Positions 10,380-19,946 of a stretch of DNA of 64,000 nt are shown piece by piece. The stretch comes from JAWKZG01 sp041396125. GTDB taxonomy: Bacteria; Pseudomonadota; Gammaproteobacteria; Competibacterales; Competibacteraceae. The notes beneath the pieces were generated by a model, which saw only the letters and a list, made by a program, of their open reading frames with translations, was not told the DNA's origin and did not search any database. Made by a program: the position numbers and the translations under genes. Location: assembly GCA_041396125.1 (NCBI GenBank), contig JAWKZG010000001.1, positions 434,001 to 498,000 of the forward strand, given 5' to 3'. Each line of letters opens with the position of its first letter. The first letter of the stretch is position 1.

Positions 10380-10853
10380 ATGCCAAGAAGACGAGAAATT
10401 CCTAAACGGATCATACTTCCCGATCCTAAGTACAGCAGTGAAATGCTGGCCAAGTTCATCAATATGGTTATGGAGCGGGGTAAGAAATCGGTCGCGGAAA
10501 AAATCGTGTATGGCGCGATGGATCATATGGGTGAGCGCGCCAAGAGCGAGGACACGCTTCCGATGTTGGAACAGGCGCTTGAGAATGTGCGGCCAGTGGT
10601 TGAGGTTAAATCTCGCCGAGTTGGTGGTGCGACTTATCAGGTGCCGATCGAAGTGCGACCCAATCGTCGTAATACTCTGGCGATGCGCTGGATTATTGAT
10701 GCAGCCCGTAAGCGCAGTGAGAAATCTATGGCGCGCCGTCTGGCCGGCGAGTTGCTTGACGCCGTTGAAGGGCGTGGTTCCGCGGTTCGTAAGCGCGAAG
10801 AAACGCACCGTATGGCAGACGCTAATAAAGCGTTTGCTCATTATCGTTGGTAA
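10380..10853 (+). CDS. rpsG: 30S ribosomal protein S7
   Basis: This 157-residue primary assembly protein of the 30S head binds 16S rRNA near the exit site. The start MPRRREIPKR is canonical, and the motifs KFINMVMERGKKSVAEKI and RRVGGATYQVPIEV follow. The C-terminus ends NKAFAHYRW. No clear Shine-Dalgarno sequence precedes the ATG, which agrees with translation being coupled to rpsL or controlled by the spacer hairpin. fusA starts 18 bases after the stop. Confidence 0.98.
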   Translation: MPRRREIPKRIILPDPKYSSEMLAKFINMVMERGKKSVAEKIVYGAMDHMGERAKSEDTLPMLEQALENVRPVVEVKSRRVGGATYQVPIEVRPNRRNTLAMRWIIDAARKRSEKSMARRLAGELLDAVEGRGSAVRKREETHRMADANKAFAHYRW

Positions 10854-10871
10854 ACGTAGAGGATTAAGGAC

Positions 10872-12961
10872 GTGGCGCGTAAGACCCCAATTGAGCGCTA
10901 TCGCAATCTAGGCATCATGGCGCATATCGACGCGGGTAAAACCACGACGACGGAGCGTATTTTGTTTTACACCGGTGTTTCTCATAAGATCGGTGAGGTA
11001 CATGATGGTGCCGCTGTGATGGATTGGATGGAACAAGAACAGGAACGAGGTATTACCATCACCTCAGCAGCAACCACCTGTTTTTGGAGCGGTATGGCGC
11101 AGCAGTACCCGGAGCATCGGGTCAATATTATTGACACTCCCGGTCACGTGGATTTCACCATTGAAGTAGAGCGTTCATTGCGTGTGCTGGATGGTGCCTG
11201 CGCCGTGTTTTGCGCGGTCGGAGAGGTCGAGCCGCAGTCCGAAGCTGTGTGGCGCCAAGCTAATAAATATAAGGTGCCGCGCTTGGCTTTTGTCAACAAA
11301 ATGGATCGTGCCGGTGCGAATTTTTTGCGTAGTCGGGCAGATTAAAGACCGCTTAGGTGCGCACCAGTTCCGATTCAGTTGCCGATTGGTGCTGAAGAGA
11401 ATTTTAAAGGCGTCGTCGATTTGGTCAAAATGAAAGCGATCTGGTGGGATGAGGAATCGCTGGGGACCAAGTTTGAGTATGGCGAAATACCGGCCGATAT
11501 GGCTGATAGCTGTGCCGAATGGCGTGAAAAGCTGGTTGAGGCCGCTGCCGAAGCTTCCGAGGAATTGATGGAAAAATACCTCGAAGGCGTTGAGTTAACT
11601 GAGCAGGAAGTGTATCAGGGTTTGCGTGCACGCACACTAGCTAATGAAATCGTCTTGGCCTTGTGTGGTTCCGCCTTTAAGAACAAAGGTGTGCAGGCTA
11701 TGCTGGATGCGGTTGTGGATTACCTGCCTTCGCCAATCGAAGTACCTGCTATAAAAGGTATCCTCGAGAATGAAGCCGAAGCTGAGCGTAAATCCTCGGA
11801 TGACGAGCCGTTTGCTGCACTGGCATTCAAAATCGCTACGGATCCATTCGTTGGTACCTTGACGTTCTTTCGTGTTTATTCCGGCGTTTTAAACTCTGGT
11901 GATTCCGTCTATAACCCGGTCAAGAGCAAGCGTGAGCGGGTTGGGCGGTTTTGCAAATGCATGCCAACTCGCGAGAAGAAATCAAAGAAGTTCAGGCGGG
12001 TGATATCGCTGCTGCGGTCGGTTTGAAAGATGTTTCTACTGGCGACACTTTATGCGCCCAGAATGCGATTATTACGCTGGAGCGAATGGAGTTTCCTGAG
12101 CCAGTAATTTCTGTTGCGGTCGAGCCAAAGACCAAAGCTGACCAGGAAAAAATGGGTATCGCATTATCCAAGTTGGCACAGGAAGATCCTTCGTTTCGAG
12201 TGCATACCGATGAAGAGTCGGGGCAGACAATTATTTCCGGTATGGGCGAATTGCACCTGGAGATCATTGTTGATCGCATGAAGCGCGAGTTCAAGGTAGA
12301 AGCCAATGTGGGTGCGCCACAGGTTGCCTACCGCGAAACAATCCGAAAGACTGTAGAGCAAGAAGGTCGCTTTGTACGCCAATCTGGTGGTCGTGGTCAG
12401 TATGGCCACGTCTGGGTTCGCATAGAACCGCAAGATGCGGGCGCGGGCTACCAGTTTGTCAATGAGATTGTTGGCGGTGTGATACCTAAAGACTACATTC
12501 CGGCAGTTGATAAGGGTATTCAAGAACAATTGAATAATGGCGTAATAGCAGGTTTCCCTGTTGTTGATGTCAAAGTCACACTTTACGATGGTTCATACCA
12601 TGAAGTGGACTCCTCTGAAATGGCATTTAAGATCGCTGGCTCTATGGCTTTCAAAGAAGGTGCGCTGAAAGCGAAGCCGGTTCTGCTAGAACCGATCATG
12701 AAAGTCGAAGTTGTTACCCCTGAAGAATATATGGGCGATGTGATGGGCGATTTGAATCGCCGTCGTGGCCTTGTGCAGGGTATGGAAGATGCTCCGGCAG
12801 GTAAAATTATCCGAGCTGAAGTGCCTTTGTCTTCGATGTTCGGTTGTGCGACAGATCTGCGTTCGGCAACTCAGGGACAGGCAGCCTACTCCATGGAGTT
12901 TGCCAAATATAATGAAGCGCCAAGTAATGTAGCTGAAACGATTATCAAGAAAAACGCCTGA
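10872..12961 (+). CDS. fusA: Elongation factor G (frame broken three times)
   Basis: EF-G is the GTPase that drives ribosomal translocation. The GTG start at 10872 follows AAGGA (10866-10870) and opens with the G1 motif AHIDAGKTTTTERI; G4 (VNKMDRAGANF) is near 11300. Three indels interrupt the roughly 697-codon gene: about 11333 (two bases lost before VVGQIKDRLGA), about 11364 (one C lost before PVPIQLPIGAEENFKG; together these restore frame) and about 11952 (one T lost before QMHANSREEIKE). All domains through the C-terminal SMFGYATxLRS-like helix are present and conserved, so I read this as one intact gene with sequence errors. Confidence 0.95.
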
Positions 12962-13023
12962 CTTAGCCGATTGGCGACTTGATTTAGCGACTGAAAAAAT
13001 TTGAGATTTGAAAGAGGTGCAAG

Positions 13024-14212
13024 GTGTCCAAAGCGAAATTGAGCGAACGAAGCCGCATGTTAATGTGGGGACGATAGGTCATGTGGACCACGGTAAGACG
13101 ACGCTGACGGCGGCGCTAACGAAGGTGTGTGCGGAAGCGCGTGGTGGCGAGTTTCGGGCGTATGACCAGATCGACAATGCGCCGGAAGAGAGGCACGTGG
13201 TATCACGATTGCAACGGCGCACGTGGAGTACGAATCGGATGCCCGACACTATGCGCACGTTGACTGTCCGGGGCATGCAGACTACGTTAAGAATATGATC
13301 ACGGGTGCGGCACAGATGGATGGTGCGGTGCTGGTAGTGTCGGCAGCGGATGGTCCGATGCCGCAGACGCGCGAGCACATTCTGCTGAGCCGTCAGGTGG
13401 GTGTGCCGTATATTCTGGTGTATCTCAACAAAGCGGACATGGTTGATGATGCCGAGCTGCTGGAGCTGGTGGAAATGGAAGTGCGCGAGCTGCTGAGCCA
13501 GTACGATTTTTCCAGGCGATGATACACCGATCGTAACGGGGTCGGCGCTGAAGGCACTGGAAGGCGATCAGAGTGAGATTGGTGTGCCGTCGATTCTGAA
13601 GCTGTTGGAAGAGATGGACGCTTACATTCCGGAACCGCAGCGGGATACCGACAAACCGTTTCTGATGCCGATCGAAGACGTTTTCTCGATCTCGGGTCGG
13701 GGTACGGTTGTGACGGGCCGTGTCGAGCGCGGTATCGTAAAGGTGGGTGAAGAGTTGCCATTGTGGGTATTCGTGACACGGTCAAGACGATCTGCACGGG
13801 CGTGGAAATGTTTCGCAAGCTGCTGGACGAAGGTCGCGCGGGCGACAACGTTGGAGTCTTGTTGCGTGGCACGAAGCGTGATGATGTTGAGCGTGGACAA
13901 GTTTTGGCGAAGCCGGGGACGATCACACCGCACACCAAATTTGAAGCAGAAGTGTACATCCTGAGCAAAGAGGAAGGTGGGCGTCACACGCCGTTTTTCA
14001 AAGGTTATCGGCCGCAGTTTTACTTCCGTACGACGGACGTGACGGGTGCGGTGGAGTTGCCGGAAGGGACGGAGATGGTGATGCCGGGTGACAACATCAA
14101 CATGAAGGTTGAGTTGATTGCGCCGATTGCGATGGAAGAGGGATTGCGGTTTGCGATCCGGGAAGGGGGACGTACGGTCGGTGCCGGTGTCGTCGCTAAA
14201 GTTATTGAGTGA
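13024..14212 (+). CDS. tuf: Elongation factor Tu (frame broken four times)
   Basis: EF-Tu delivers aminoacyl-tRNA to the ribosome. The GTG at 13024 gives MSKAKF; one T lost near 13041 hides the continuation ERTKPHVNVGTIGHVDHGK, which contains the P-loop. Further single-base indels lie near 13195 (before RGITIATAHVEY), 13512 (one extra T before PGDDTPIV) and 13757 (before IVGIRDTVKTICTG). With these repaired the product is about 396 residues, the normal length, ending GAGVVAKVIE. The gene is unusually rich in G and T third positions compared with its neighbours. rpsJ begins five bases after the stop. Confidence 0.95.
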
Positions 14213-14217
14213 GTAAA

Positions 14218-14529
14218 ATGGCCAGCCAACGCATTCGTATCCGACTCAAGGCGTTTGATCATCGTTTGATCGATCAATCGGCACGGGAAATCGTCGAAAC
14301 AGCCCGCCGTACTGGGGCTCAAGTACGTGGTCCTATACCGTTGCCAACCAAAAACGAGATTTTTACTGTGCTGATCTCGCCGCATGTCAACAAAGATGCG
14401 CGCGATCAATACGAGATTCGTACTCACAAGCGGTTGATGGATATCGTTGATCCTACTGATAAAACAGTAGATGCGTTGATGAAACTGGATCTGGCCGCTG
14501 GTGTGGATGTTCAGATAAAACTGAATTAA
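14218..14529 (+). CDS. rpsJ: 30S ribosomal protein S10
   Basis: At 103 residues it matches the E. coli length. S10 is a 30S head protein and, as NusE, a partner of NusB in antitermination. The text RIRIRLKAFDHRLIDQSA near the start is diagnostic. A GTG at 14209 overlaps the tuf stop, but the ATG at 14218 matches the family N-terminus. Because it abuts tuf, there is no room for the E. coli-type S10 leader upstream of rpsJ; a structured spacer instead follows it. Confidence 0.97.
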   Translation: MASQRIRIRLKAFDHRLIDQSAREIVETARRTGAQVRGPIPLPTKNEIFTVLISPHVNKDARDQYEIRTHKRLMDIVDPTDKTVDALMKLDLAAGVDVQIKLN

Positions 14530-14586
14530 TTGGCGCTTTAAATAGTGTCTTCAGGACGATGAGGGACGCCAACCCTCCTCTCGTCC
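14530..14586 (+). promoter_or_regulatory. Structured rpsJ-rplC spacer, possible pseudoknot
   Basis: A hairpin combines GGACGA (14554-14559) with TCGTCC (14581-14586) and, inside it, GAGGG (14561-14565) with CCCTC (14573-14577), leaving the loop ACGCCAA (14566-14572). The loop bases CGCCAA are complementary to TTGGCG at 14530-14535, directly after the rpsJ stop, so a six-pair pseudoknot is possible. It lies just ahead of the rplC ribosome-binding site (GAGG at 14596-14599) and rplD, whose product L4 regulates the S10 operon in E. coli. Function is inference. Confidence 0.5.
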
Positions 14587-14607
14587 AGGTAAGTCGAGGT
14601 ATATAAA

Positions 14608-15253
14608 ATGGCAATTGGACTAGTTGGCCGAAAGGCAGGGATGACTCGTGTGTTTACTGAGGACGGTGCTACCGTCCCGGTTACCGTCATTGAAGTCGAA
14701 CCCAACCGCATTACACAGCTAAAAACCATTGAAGTCGATGGCTACCGTGCTGTTCAAATTACTACCGGTAAGCGCAAACCGCAGCGTGTAGGTAAGCCTT
14801 TGGCAGGGCATTTTGCCAAGGCTAATGCTGAGCCGGGGCGTGGCTTATGGGAATTCCGTCTGAATGATGGGGAAGGTGAAGATCTAACCATCGGCGCTGA
14901 ACTTAACGTTGATCTGTTCGAGGTAGGGCAGAAAGTTGACGTTACAGGAACGACTATCGGTAAAGGTTTTGCTGGTACGATCAAGCGGCATAATTTTACC
15001 GGTCAACGTAATAGCCATGGTAACTCCTTTCGCACCGTGTGCCAGGTTCTATTGGTCAAAACCAAACACCTGGACGGGTCTTTAAGGGCAAGAAAATGGC
15101 TGGTCATATGGGGGCAGTACGCCGCTCTACGCAAAACTTGGAAGTTGTCCGGGTTGATGCGGAACGGTGTTTATTGCTGATCAAGGGGCTGTGCCCGGCG
15201 CTAAAGGCGGCAGTGTGATTGTGCGACCCACGATCAAGGCACGCGGTAAATAA
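14608..15253 (+). CDS. rplC: 50S ribosomal protein L3 (frame broken twice)
   Basis: L3 is an early-assembly protein reaching into the peptidyl-transferase region. The start MAIGLVGRKAGMTRVF is canonical and preceded by GAGG. One indel near 15030 interrupts the conserved loop; the other frame then reads HRVPGSIGQNQTPGRVFKGK, the site that holds the methylated Gln in relatives. A lost G near 15187 hides the tail KGAVPGAKGGSVIVRPTIKA, which ends at the TAA 15251-15253. Repaired length is about 214 residues (E. coli 209). Confidence 0.95.
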
Positions 15254-15268
15254 TTCGGGGGCAGAACC

Positions 15269-15892
15269 ATGGATTTGCAAGTTATTAATCCCAAAGGCCA
15301 GGCTGCTGACAGCATGGCAGTGGCCGATACTGTATTCGGGCGTGATTTTAACGAAACACTGGTGCATCAGGTCGTAGTAGCTTACCTGGCCGGTGGTCGT
15401 GCGGGTACTCGTGCTCAGAAAACACGTTCTGAAGTCAGCGGCGGCGGTGCTAAACCCTGGCGGCAAAAAGGCACCGGCCGGGCGCGTGCTGGTACTATTC
15501 GCAGCCCGCTTTGGCGCAGTGGTGGAGTGACATTTGCGGCTCGCCCGCAAGATCATTCCCAGAAAGTCAACCGGCAGATGTATCGGGCTGCATTGCGGTC
15601 AATTTTTTCCGAATTAGTGCGGCAGAATCGACTGGTTGTAGTGAGCGAGCTAAGCCTTGCCGAGCCCAGAACTAAGCAAGCACTGCAGCTCTTAAAGGAT
15701 GTCAGCGCAGAACAAGGCCGAGTATTATTTATTATCGATCAGGATGATCGTAACCTTGGCTTGGCAACGCGGAATTTGCCACATGTAGCGTTGACCACAG
15801 TCGCAGGTATCAGTCCCAGCGCGCTGGTGGCGAGCGAAAAGGTTGTGATCAGTAAAGCAGCGCTGTCACGGGTTGAGGAGTGGTTGTCATGA
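15269..15892 (+). CDS. rplD: 50S ribosomal protein L4
   Basis: This 207-residue protein lines the peptide exit tunnel with its extended loop and is the autogenous repressor of the S10 operon in E. coli. The loop text KPWRQKGTGRARAGTIRSP (about residues 63-81) is fully conserved. The last four bases overlap the rplW start (ATGA), so the two are translationally coupled. Confidence 0.98.
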   Translation: MDLQVINPKGQAADSMAVADTVFGRDFNETLVHQVVVAYLAGGRAGTRAQKTRSEVSGGGAKPWRQKGTGRARAGTIRSPLWRSGGVTFAARPQDHSQKVNRQMYRAALRSIFSELVRQNRLVVVSELSLAEPRTKQALQLLKDVSAEQGRVLFIIDQDDRNLGLATRNLPHVALTTVAGISPSALVASEKVVISKAALSRVEEWLS

Positions 15893-16185
15893 ATCAAGAA
15901 CGTTTGATGACTATTTTGCTGGGGCCGCATGTTTCCGAGAAGAGCACCCGTATCGCAGATGCCAGTAACCAAGTTACATTTAAAGTGTTACGCGATGCAA
16001 CCAAACCCGAGATCAAACAGGCTGTAGAGCTGCTGTTCGATACCCAGGTGAAGTCGGTTACTGTGGCAAACGTCAAAGGTAAACAAAAGCGCTTCGGAAA
16101 GATCTCGGGTCGTCGACAGGACTGGAAAAAAGCCTACGTGACCTTGGCTCCCGGCCAGGAAATCGATTTCCTAGGCACCGAATGA
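15889..16185 (+). CDS. rplW: 50S ribosomal protein L23
   Basis: L23 sits at the tunnel exit and docks trigger factor and SRP. The ATG at 15889 (MNQERLMTILLGPHVSEK) overlaps the rplD stop in an ATGA junction and is preferred to the upstream GTG in the same frame. The product is 98 residues (E. coli 100) and has the usual VKGKQKRFGKISGRRQDWKK rRNA-binding loop in its second half. Confidence 0.97.
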   Translation: MNQERLMTILLGPHVSEKSTRIADASNQVTFKVLRDATKPEIKQAVELLFDTQVKSVTVANVKGKQKRFGKISGRRQDWKKAYVTLAPGQEIDFLGTE

Positions 16186-16212
16186 TAACGCGCAGAGTGA
16201 AAGGTCTTTGTC

Positions 16213-17040
16213 ATGGCTATCGTTAAACAGAAACCAACTTCAGCGGGACGACGCTTTGTTGTCAAGGTTGTCACGCCTGGCTTGCATAAAGGCAAGCCAT
16301 ACGCCCCGTTATTGGAAAAAAAATCCAAAACAGGCGGTCGTAATAACACAGGTAGAATTTCCACCCGTCATCGTGGGGGTGGCCATAAGCAGCATTATCG
16401 GGTTATCGACTTTAAGCGTAATAAGGAAGATATTCCAGGTCGGGTCGAGCGCATCGAATATGATCCAAACCGAAGTGCTCAAATTGCATTAATACTTTAC
16501 GCGGACGGCGAACGCAGGTACATTATTGCCCCCCGCGGATTAACGGTCGGTTCCACGATTCTTGCCGGAGCGGCTGCGCCGATCAAGGCCGGTAATACTT
16601 TGCCGCTCAGAAATATTCCGGTAGGTACTACTATCCACTGTGTGGAAATGCGACCTGGTAAAGGGGCGCAGATGGTGCGCAGTGCCGGTGGATCAGCTCA
16701 GATTGTTGCACGTGAAGGCAGTTATGCAACTTTGCGTTTGCGGTCTGGGGAAATGCGCAGGATTCACGTCGAATGTAAAGCGACGATCGGTGAAGTGAGC
16801 AATGTGGAGCACAACCTGCGTTCCTTGGGTAAAGCTGGTGCCAAACGTTGGCGTGGTATTCGTCCAACTGTACGTGGTGTTGCAATGAACCCGGTTGACC
16901 ATCCGCATGGTGGTGGTGAAGGGCGCACATCTGGTGGCCGCCATCCGGTGACGCCATGGGGCGTGCCGACTAAAGGGTATAAAACACGCACCAATAAACG
17001 CACTGCTCAGTTTATTATCCGCAGACGTAACAAGAAGTAA
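16213..17040 (+). CDS. rplB: 50S ribosomal protein L2
   Basis: This 275-residue protein is one of the most conserved in the large subunit and is needed for subunit association and peptidyl transfer. The start MAIVKQKPTSAGRR and the conserved C-terminal run RGVAMNPVDHPHGGGEG, containing the key His of L2, are intact. It overlaps nothing and is followed 16 bases later by rpsS. No frame break is seen. Confidence 0.98.
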   Translation: MAIVKQKPTSAGRRFVVKVVTPGLHKGKPYAPLLEKKSKTGGRNNTGRISTRHRGGGHKQHYRVIDFKRNKEDIPGRVERIEYDPNRSAQIALILYADGERRYIIAPRGLTVGSTILAGAAAPIKAGNTLPLRNIPVGTTIHCVEMRPGKGAQMVRSAGGSAQIVAREGSYATLRLRSGEMRRIHVECKATIGEVSNVEHNLRSLGKAGAKRWRGIRPTVRGVAMNPVDHPHGGGEGRTSGGRHPVTPWGVPTKGYKTRTNKRTAQFIIRRRNKK

Positions 17041-17056
17041 GGACGAGGTTTAAATA

Positions 17057-17329
17057 GTGCCACGCTCAATCAAAAAGGGGCCGTTCGTCGATAGTCACTT
17101 GCTGAAAAAAGTACGGGACGCGGTCGACAGTAATAACAGAAAGCCGATCAAAACTTGGTCGCGTCGGTCAATGATCGTACCGGACATGATTGGTCTTACT
17201 ATTGCCGTGCATAACGGCCGACAACATGTGCCGGTGTTGGTTAATGAGAACATGATCGGCCATAAATTAGGCGAGTTTGCTGCCACCCGTACCTTTAAAG
17301 GGCATGTGGCGGACAAAAAATCCAGATAA
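17057..17329 (+). CDS. rpsS: 30S ribosomal protein S19
   Basis: This 90-residue head protein contacts S13 and the A-site finger. It uses a GTG start at 17057 with GAGG at 17045-17048. MPRSIKKGPFVDSHL at the N-terminus and the HKLGEFAATRTFKGH signature near the C-terminus identify it. Confidence 0.98.
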   Translation: MPRSIKKGPFVDSHLLKKVRDAVDSNNRKPIKTWSRRSMIVPDMIGLTIAVHNGRQHVPVLVNENMIGHKLGEFAATRTFKGHVADKKSR

Positions 17330-17350
17330 GAGCCAGAGTAAGAGACTCTC

Positions 17351-17683
17351 ATGCAATCCGTAGCCAAATTGAAATACGCGCGCATTTCGCCGCAAAAAGC
17401 CCGTCTGGTCGCTGATCAGATCCGTGGACTTGCGGTGGATAGAGCGTTGGAAACGTTGACCTTCAGTAATAAAAAAGCAGCCCGCTTAATCAAAGGCGTA
17501 CTGGAATCGGCGATTGCCAACGCCGAGCATAATGAAGGCGCTGATATCGATGAGTTGGCGGTGTCGACAATCTGTGTTGATGAAGGCCCGATTATGAAGC
17601 GGATGCACGCTCGCGCCAAGGGGCGTGGTAATCGAATTTCCAAGCGTACCAGTCACATATCCGTGACGGTTGCTGAGCAGTAG
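17351..17683 (+). CDS. rplV: 50S ribosomal protein L22
   Basis: At 110 residues it has the same length as in E. coli. Its long beta-hairpin, the macrolide-related tunnel constriction, is visible as GPIMKRMHARAKGRGNRI (about residues 79-96). The ATG at 17351 follows the rpsS stop by 21 bases. It is part of the uninterrupted S10 operon. Confidence 0.98.
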   Translation: MQSVAKLKYARISPQKARLVADQIRGLAVDRALETLTFSNKKAARLIKGVLESAIANAEHNEGADIDELAVSTICVDEGPIMKRMHARAKGRGNRISKRTSHISVTVAEQ

Positions 17684-17701
17684 TAAAGGAGCATAAACCG
17701 C

Positions 17702-18385
17702 ATGGGGCAAAAAGTTCATCCAACTGGTTTCCGTCTTGGCATTGCTACGGATTGGAACTCCAAATGGTATGCAGACTCGAAGAATTTTGCGGATTTTCTG
17801 GAAACAGATCTAAAAGTTCGCGAATTTCTTAAAAAAGAGCTTGCTAATGCATCGGTTAGCCGTATCCAGATACGGCGCCCTGCGCGTACCGCTCATATCA
17901 CTATTCATACGGCGCGACCCGGTGTTGTGATTGGTAAGAAAGGTGAGGACATTGAGCGGTTACGTCGGGCAGTGTCCGCCATGATGGGTATCCCAGTTCA
18001 TATCAATATCGAGGAAATCCGTAAGCCGGAACTAGATGCTCAACTGGTGGCTGAAAGTATTGCCCAGCAGTTGGAGCGCCGTATCATGTTCCGTCGCGCT
18101 ATGAAGCGCGCAGTAGCAAATGCTATGCGTCTAGGGGCGCAAGGTATTAAGGTCAATATCGCTGGTCGCTTGAATGGCGCTGAAATCGCTCGTAGTGAGT
18201 GGTATCGCGAAGGTCGGGTGCCGTTGCACACATTGCGCGCTGATATCGATTATGGTTTTGCGGAAGCTAAAACCACTTACGGGATTATCGGTATTAAGGT
18301 CTGGGTTTTCAAAGGCGAAGTATTTTCGCTGGATAAACAGCAGCAAGGTGATTCCAAGACAGCTGAAAAAGCTGCCGCAAGCTAA
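17702..18385 (+). CDS. rpsC: 30S ribosomal protein S3
   Basis: The 227-residue protein forms the mRNA entry channel with S4 and S5. GQKVHPTGFRLGI marks the N-terminus; the KH-type RNA-binding motif RPGVVIGKKGEDIERLR lies near residues 75-91. The start has AAAGGAG at 17686-17692. A 77-base spacer separates it from rplP, larger than its neighbours; it holds an imperfect inverted repeat but no strong signal. Confidence 0.98.
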   Translation: MGQKVHPTGFRLGIATDWNSKWYADSKNFADFLETDLKVREFLKKELANASVSRIQIRRPARTAHITIHTARPGVVIGKKGEDIERLRRAVSAMMGIPVHINIEEIRKPELDAQLVAESIAQQLERRIMFRRAMKRAVANAMRLGAQGIKVNIAGRLNGAEIARSEWYREGRVPLHTLRADIDYGFAEAKTTYGIIGIKVWVFKGEVFSLDKQQQGDSKTAEKAAAS

Positions 18386-18462
18386 TAGCTGGATCTGCAT
18401 TGCTGGGGGATTCTGGGGTAATGCTGCAGAATTCCGTATTTTTAAGTTATTGAGGAACAGTC

Positions 18463-18876
18463 ATGTTACAGCCGAAAAGAACAAAGTTCCGCAAGCAGCA
18501 TAAAGGACGCAACCGAGGCGTCGCGACGAGCGGGAACAAAGTCAGTTTTGGCGAATTCGGTTTGAAATGTACAACTCGGGGTCGGATAACAGCGCGCCAA
18601 ATCGAGGCTGCGCGGCGTGCAATTAACCGTCATATAAGACGGGGCGGAAAAGTCTGGATACGCATTTTTCCTGATGTGCCGGTCACCGAGAAACCTTTGG
18701 AAGTGCGGCAGGGTAAAGGTAAAGGAAACGTTGAGTATTGGGTTGCAAAAGTGCAACCGGGACGTGTGCTCTATGAGATGGAAGGTGTGTCAGAAGGTAT
18801 TGCGCGTGAAGCCTTCCGTTTAGCTGCAGCCAAACTGCCCGTTAAAACAGTGTTCGTCAATCGGACGGTAATGTGA
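18463..18876 (+). CDS. rplP: 50S ribosomal protein L16
   Basis: L16 (137 residues, E. coli 136) organises the A-site region of the large subunit. MLQPKRTKFRKQHKGRNRG at the start and GKGKGNVEYWVAKVQPGR in the middle are characteristic. GAGGAA at 18451-18456 provides the ribosome-binding site. Its stop lies just before the preferred rpmC start. Confidence 0.98.
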   Translation: MLQPKRTKFRKQHKGRNRGVATSGNKVSFGEFGLKCTTRGRITARQIEAARRAINRHIRRGGKVWIRIFPDVPVTEKPLEVRQGKGKGNVEYWVAKVQPGRVLYEMEGVSEGIAREAFRLAAAKLPVKTVFVNRTVM

Positions 18877-18887
18877 TGAGCGGTGTC

Positions 18888-19142
18888 ATGAAAGTAAGCG
18901 AACTGCATAACAAAAGTGTAGACGAGTTAAAGCAAGAGCGCTTAGCGTTATTGCGCGAGCAGTTTAATCTGCGTATGCAGCGGGCAACAGGTCAGCTGAA
19001 CAAACCGCACCAGTTCAAGCAGGTGCGGCGCGGTATCGCACGTATTAACACTATTCTTGGTGAGCGTGCCACCAAGATGGCAACTCCAGTTACAGAAGCA
19101 ACGGTTGCGACGGCCCCTGTTGAAAAGGCAGATACCGAATGA
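18888..19142 (+). CDS. rpmC: 50S ribosomal protein L29, with C-terminal tail
   Basis: L29 is a two-helix protein at the tunnel exit. I choose the ATG at 18888 (MKVSELHNKSVDEL), matching the family, over ATGs at 18873 and 18876 that would add five or four residues. The core, with LREQFNLRMQRATGQL, ends about residue 62. A further tail of about 22 residues rich in Thr, Val, Ala and acidic residues extends it to 84, longer than the 63-residue E. coli protein. The ATGA junction with rpsQ suggests coupled translation. Confidence 0.95.
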   Translation: MKVSELHNKSVDELKQERLALLREQFNLRMQRATGQLNKPHQFKQVRRGIARINTILGERATKMATPVTEATVATAPVEKADTE

Positions 19143-19408
19143 ATACTGAACAAACCAAAGCGGCGCGTACTATTAGTGGTCGCGTTACTAGCAGCAGAAT
19201 GGATAAAACCATCACGGTGCAGATAGAGCGCTTGGAGCAGCATCCGCTTTATGGAAAATATATACGGCGGACAAGCAAGCTGCATGCGCACGATGCTAAT
19301 AATGAATGCCATGCAGGTGATTTGGTGCTGGTGGAGCAATGTCGGCCATTGTCCAAAACCAAATCATGGCGCTTGGTTAAAGTGCTAGAGCACGCGCAGC
19401 AAATCTAA
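19139..19408 (+). CDS. rpsQ: 30S ribosomal protein S17
   Basis: S17 (89 residues) is an OB-fold primary 16S rRNA-binding protein. RTISGRVTSSRMDKTITVQ and the LSKTKSWRLV segment are diagnostic. Its ATG overlaps the rpmC stop. It is the last gene of the S10 group; the 112-base spacer to rplN probably marks the S10/spc boundary, though I find no convincing promoter there. Confidence 0.97.
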   Translation: MNTEQTKAARTISGRVTSSRMDKTITVQIERLEQHPLYGKYIRRTSKLHAHDANNECHAGDLVLVEQCRPLSKTKSWRLVKVLEHAQQI

Positions 19409-19520
19409 GGCCGGTTTTTACCCGATTTTGGCGCATAGCGGATTTTTGGCTTGCGCAACCCAGGCGTGAAAAACTCGGACGTTAAAGAGAAACGAGCAAA
19501 ATTAGAATCAGGATAACAGC

Positions 19521-19889
19521 ATGATTCAGATGCAGACTATTTTAGACGTGGCTGACAATAGCGGCGCACGTCGTCTTATGTGTATCAAAGTCCTGGGAGG
19601 CTCTCACCGTCGTTACGCCAAGATCGGCGATGTCATCAAGGTGAGTGTAAAGGAAGCCATCCCGCGGGGCCGCGTCAAGAAAGGGGAAGTCTATAACGCC
19701 GTTGTTGTGCGTACCCGTAAAGGTGTGCGCCGTAGCGATGGCTCGCTAATTCGATTCGACGGCAATGCGGCAGTTCTACTGAATAATAAGTTAGAGCCGA
19801 TCGGTACGCGTATTTTCGGACCTGTAACTCGTGAGTTACGGAACGAGCGTTTTATGAAAATTATTTCTCTGGCTCCGGAAGTGCTGTGA
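19521..19889 (+). CDS. rplN: 50S ribosomal protein L14
   Basis: L14 (122 residues) contacts the small subunit and is the docking site of RsfS. The start MIQMQTILDVADNSGAR and the C-terminal FGPVTRELRNERFMKIISLA are typical. The start is preceded by AGGAT (19509-19513). It opens the spc group of genes (rplN to secY). Confidence 0.98.
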   Translation: MIQMQTILDVADNSGARRLMCIKVLGGSHRRYAKIGDVIKVSVKEAIPRGRVKKGEVYNAVVVRTRKGVRRSDGSLIRFDGNAAVLLNNKLEPIGTRIFGPVTRELRNERFMKIISLAPEVL

Positions 19890-19946
19890 TGTGCTGTGCC
19901 GTTATGAAATTGCCAATTGTTAAGTCGATTTTGGAGTGCCATTGTA

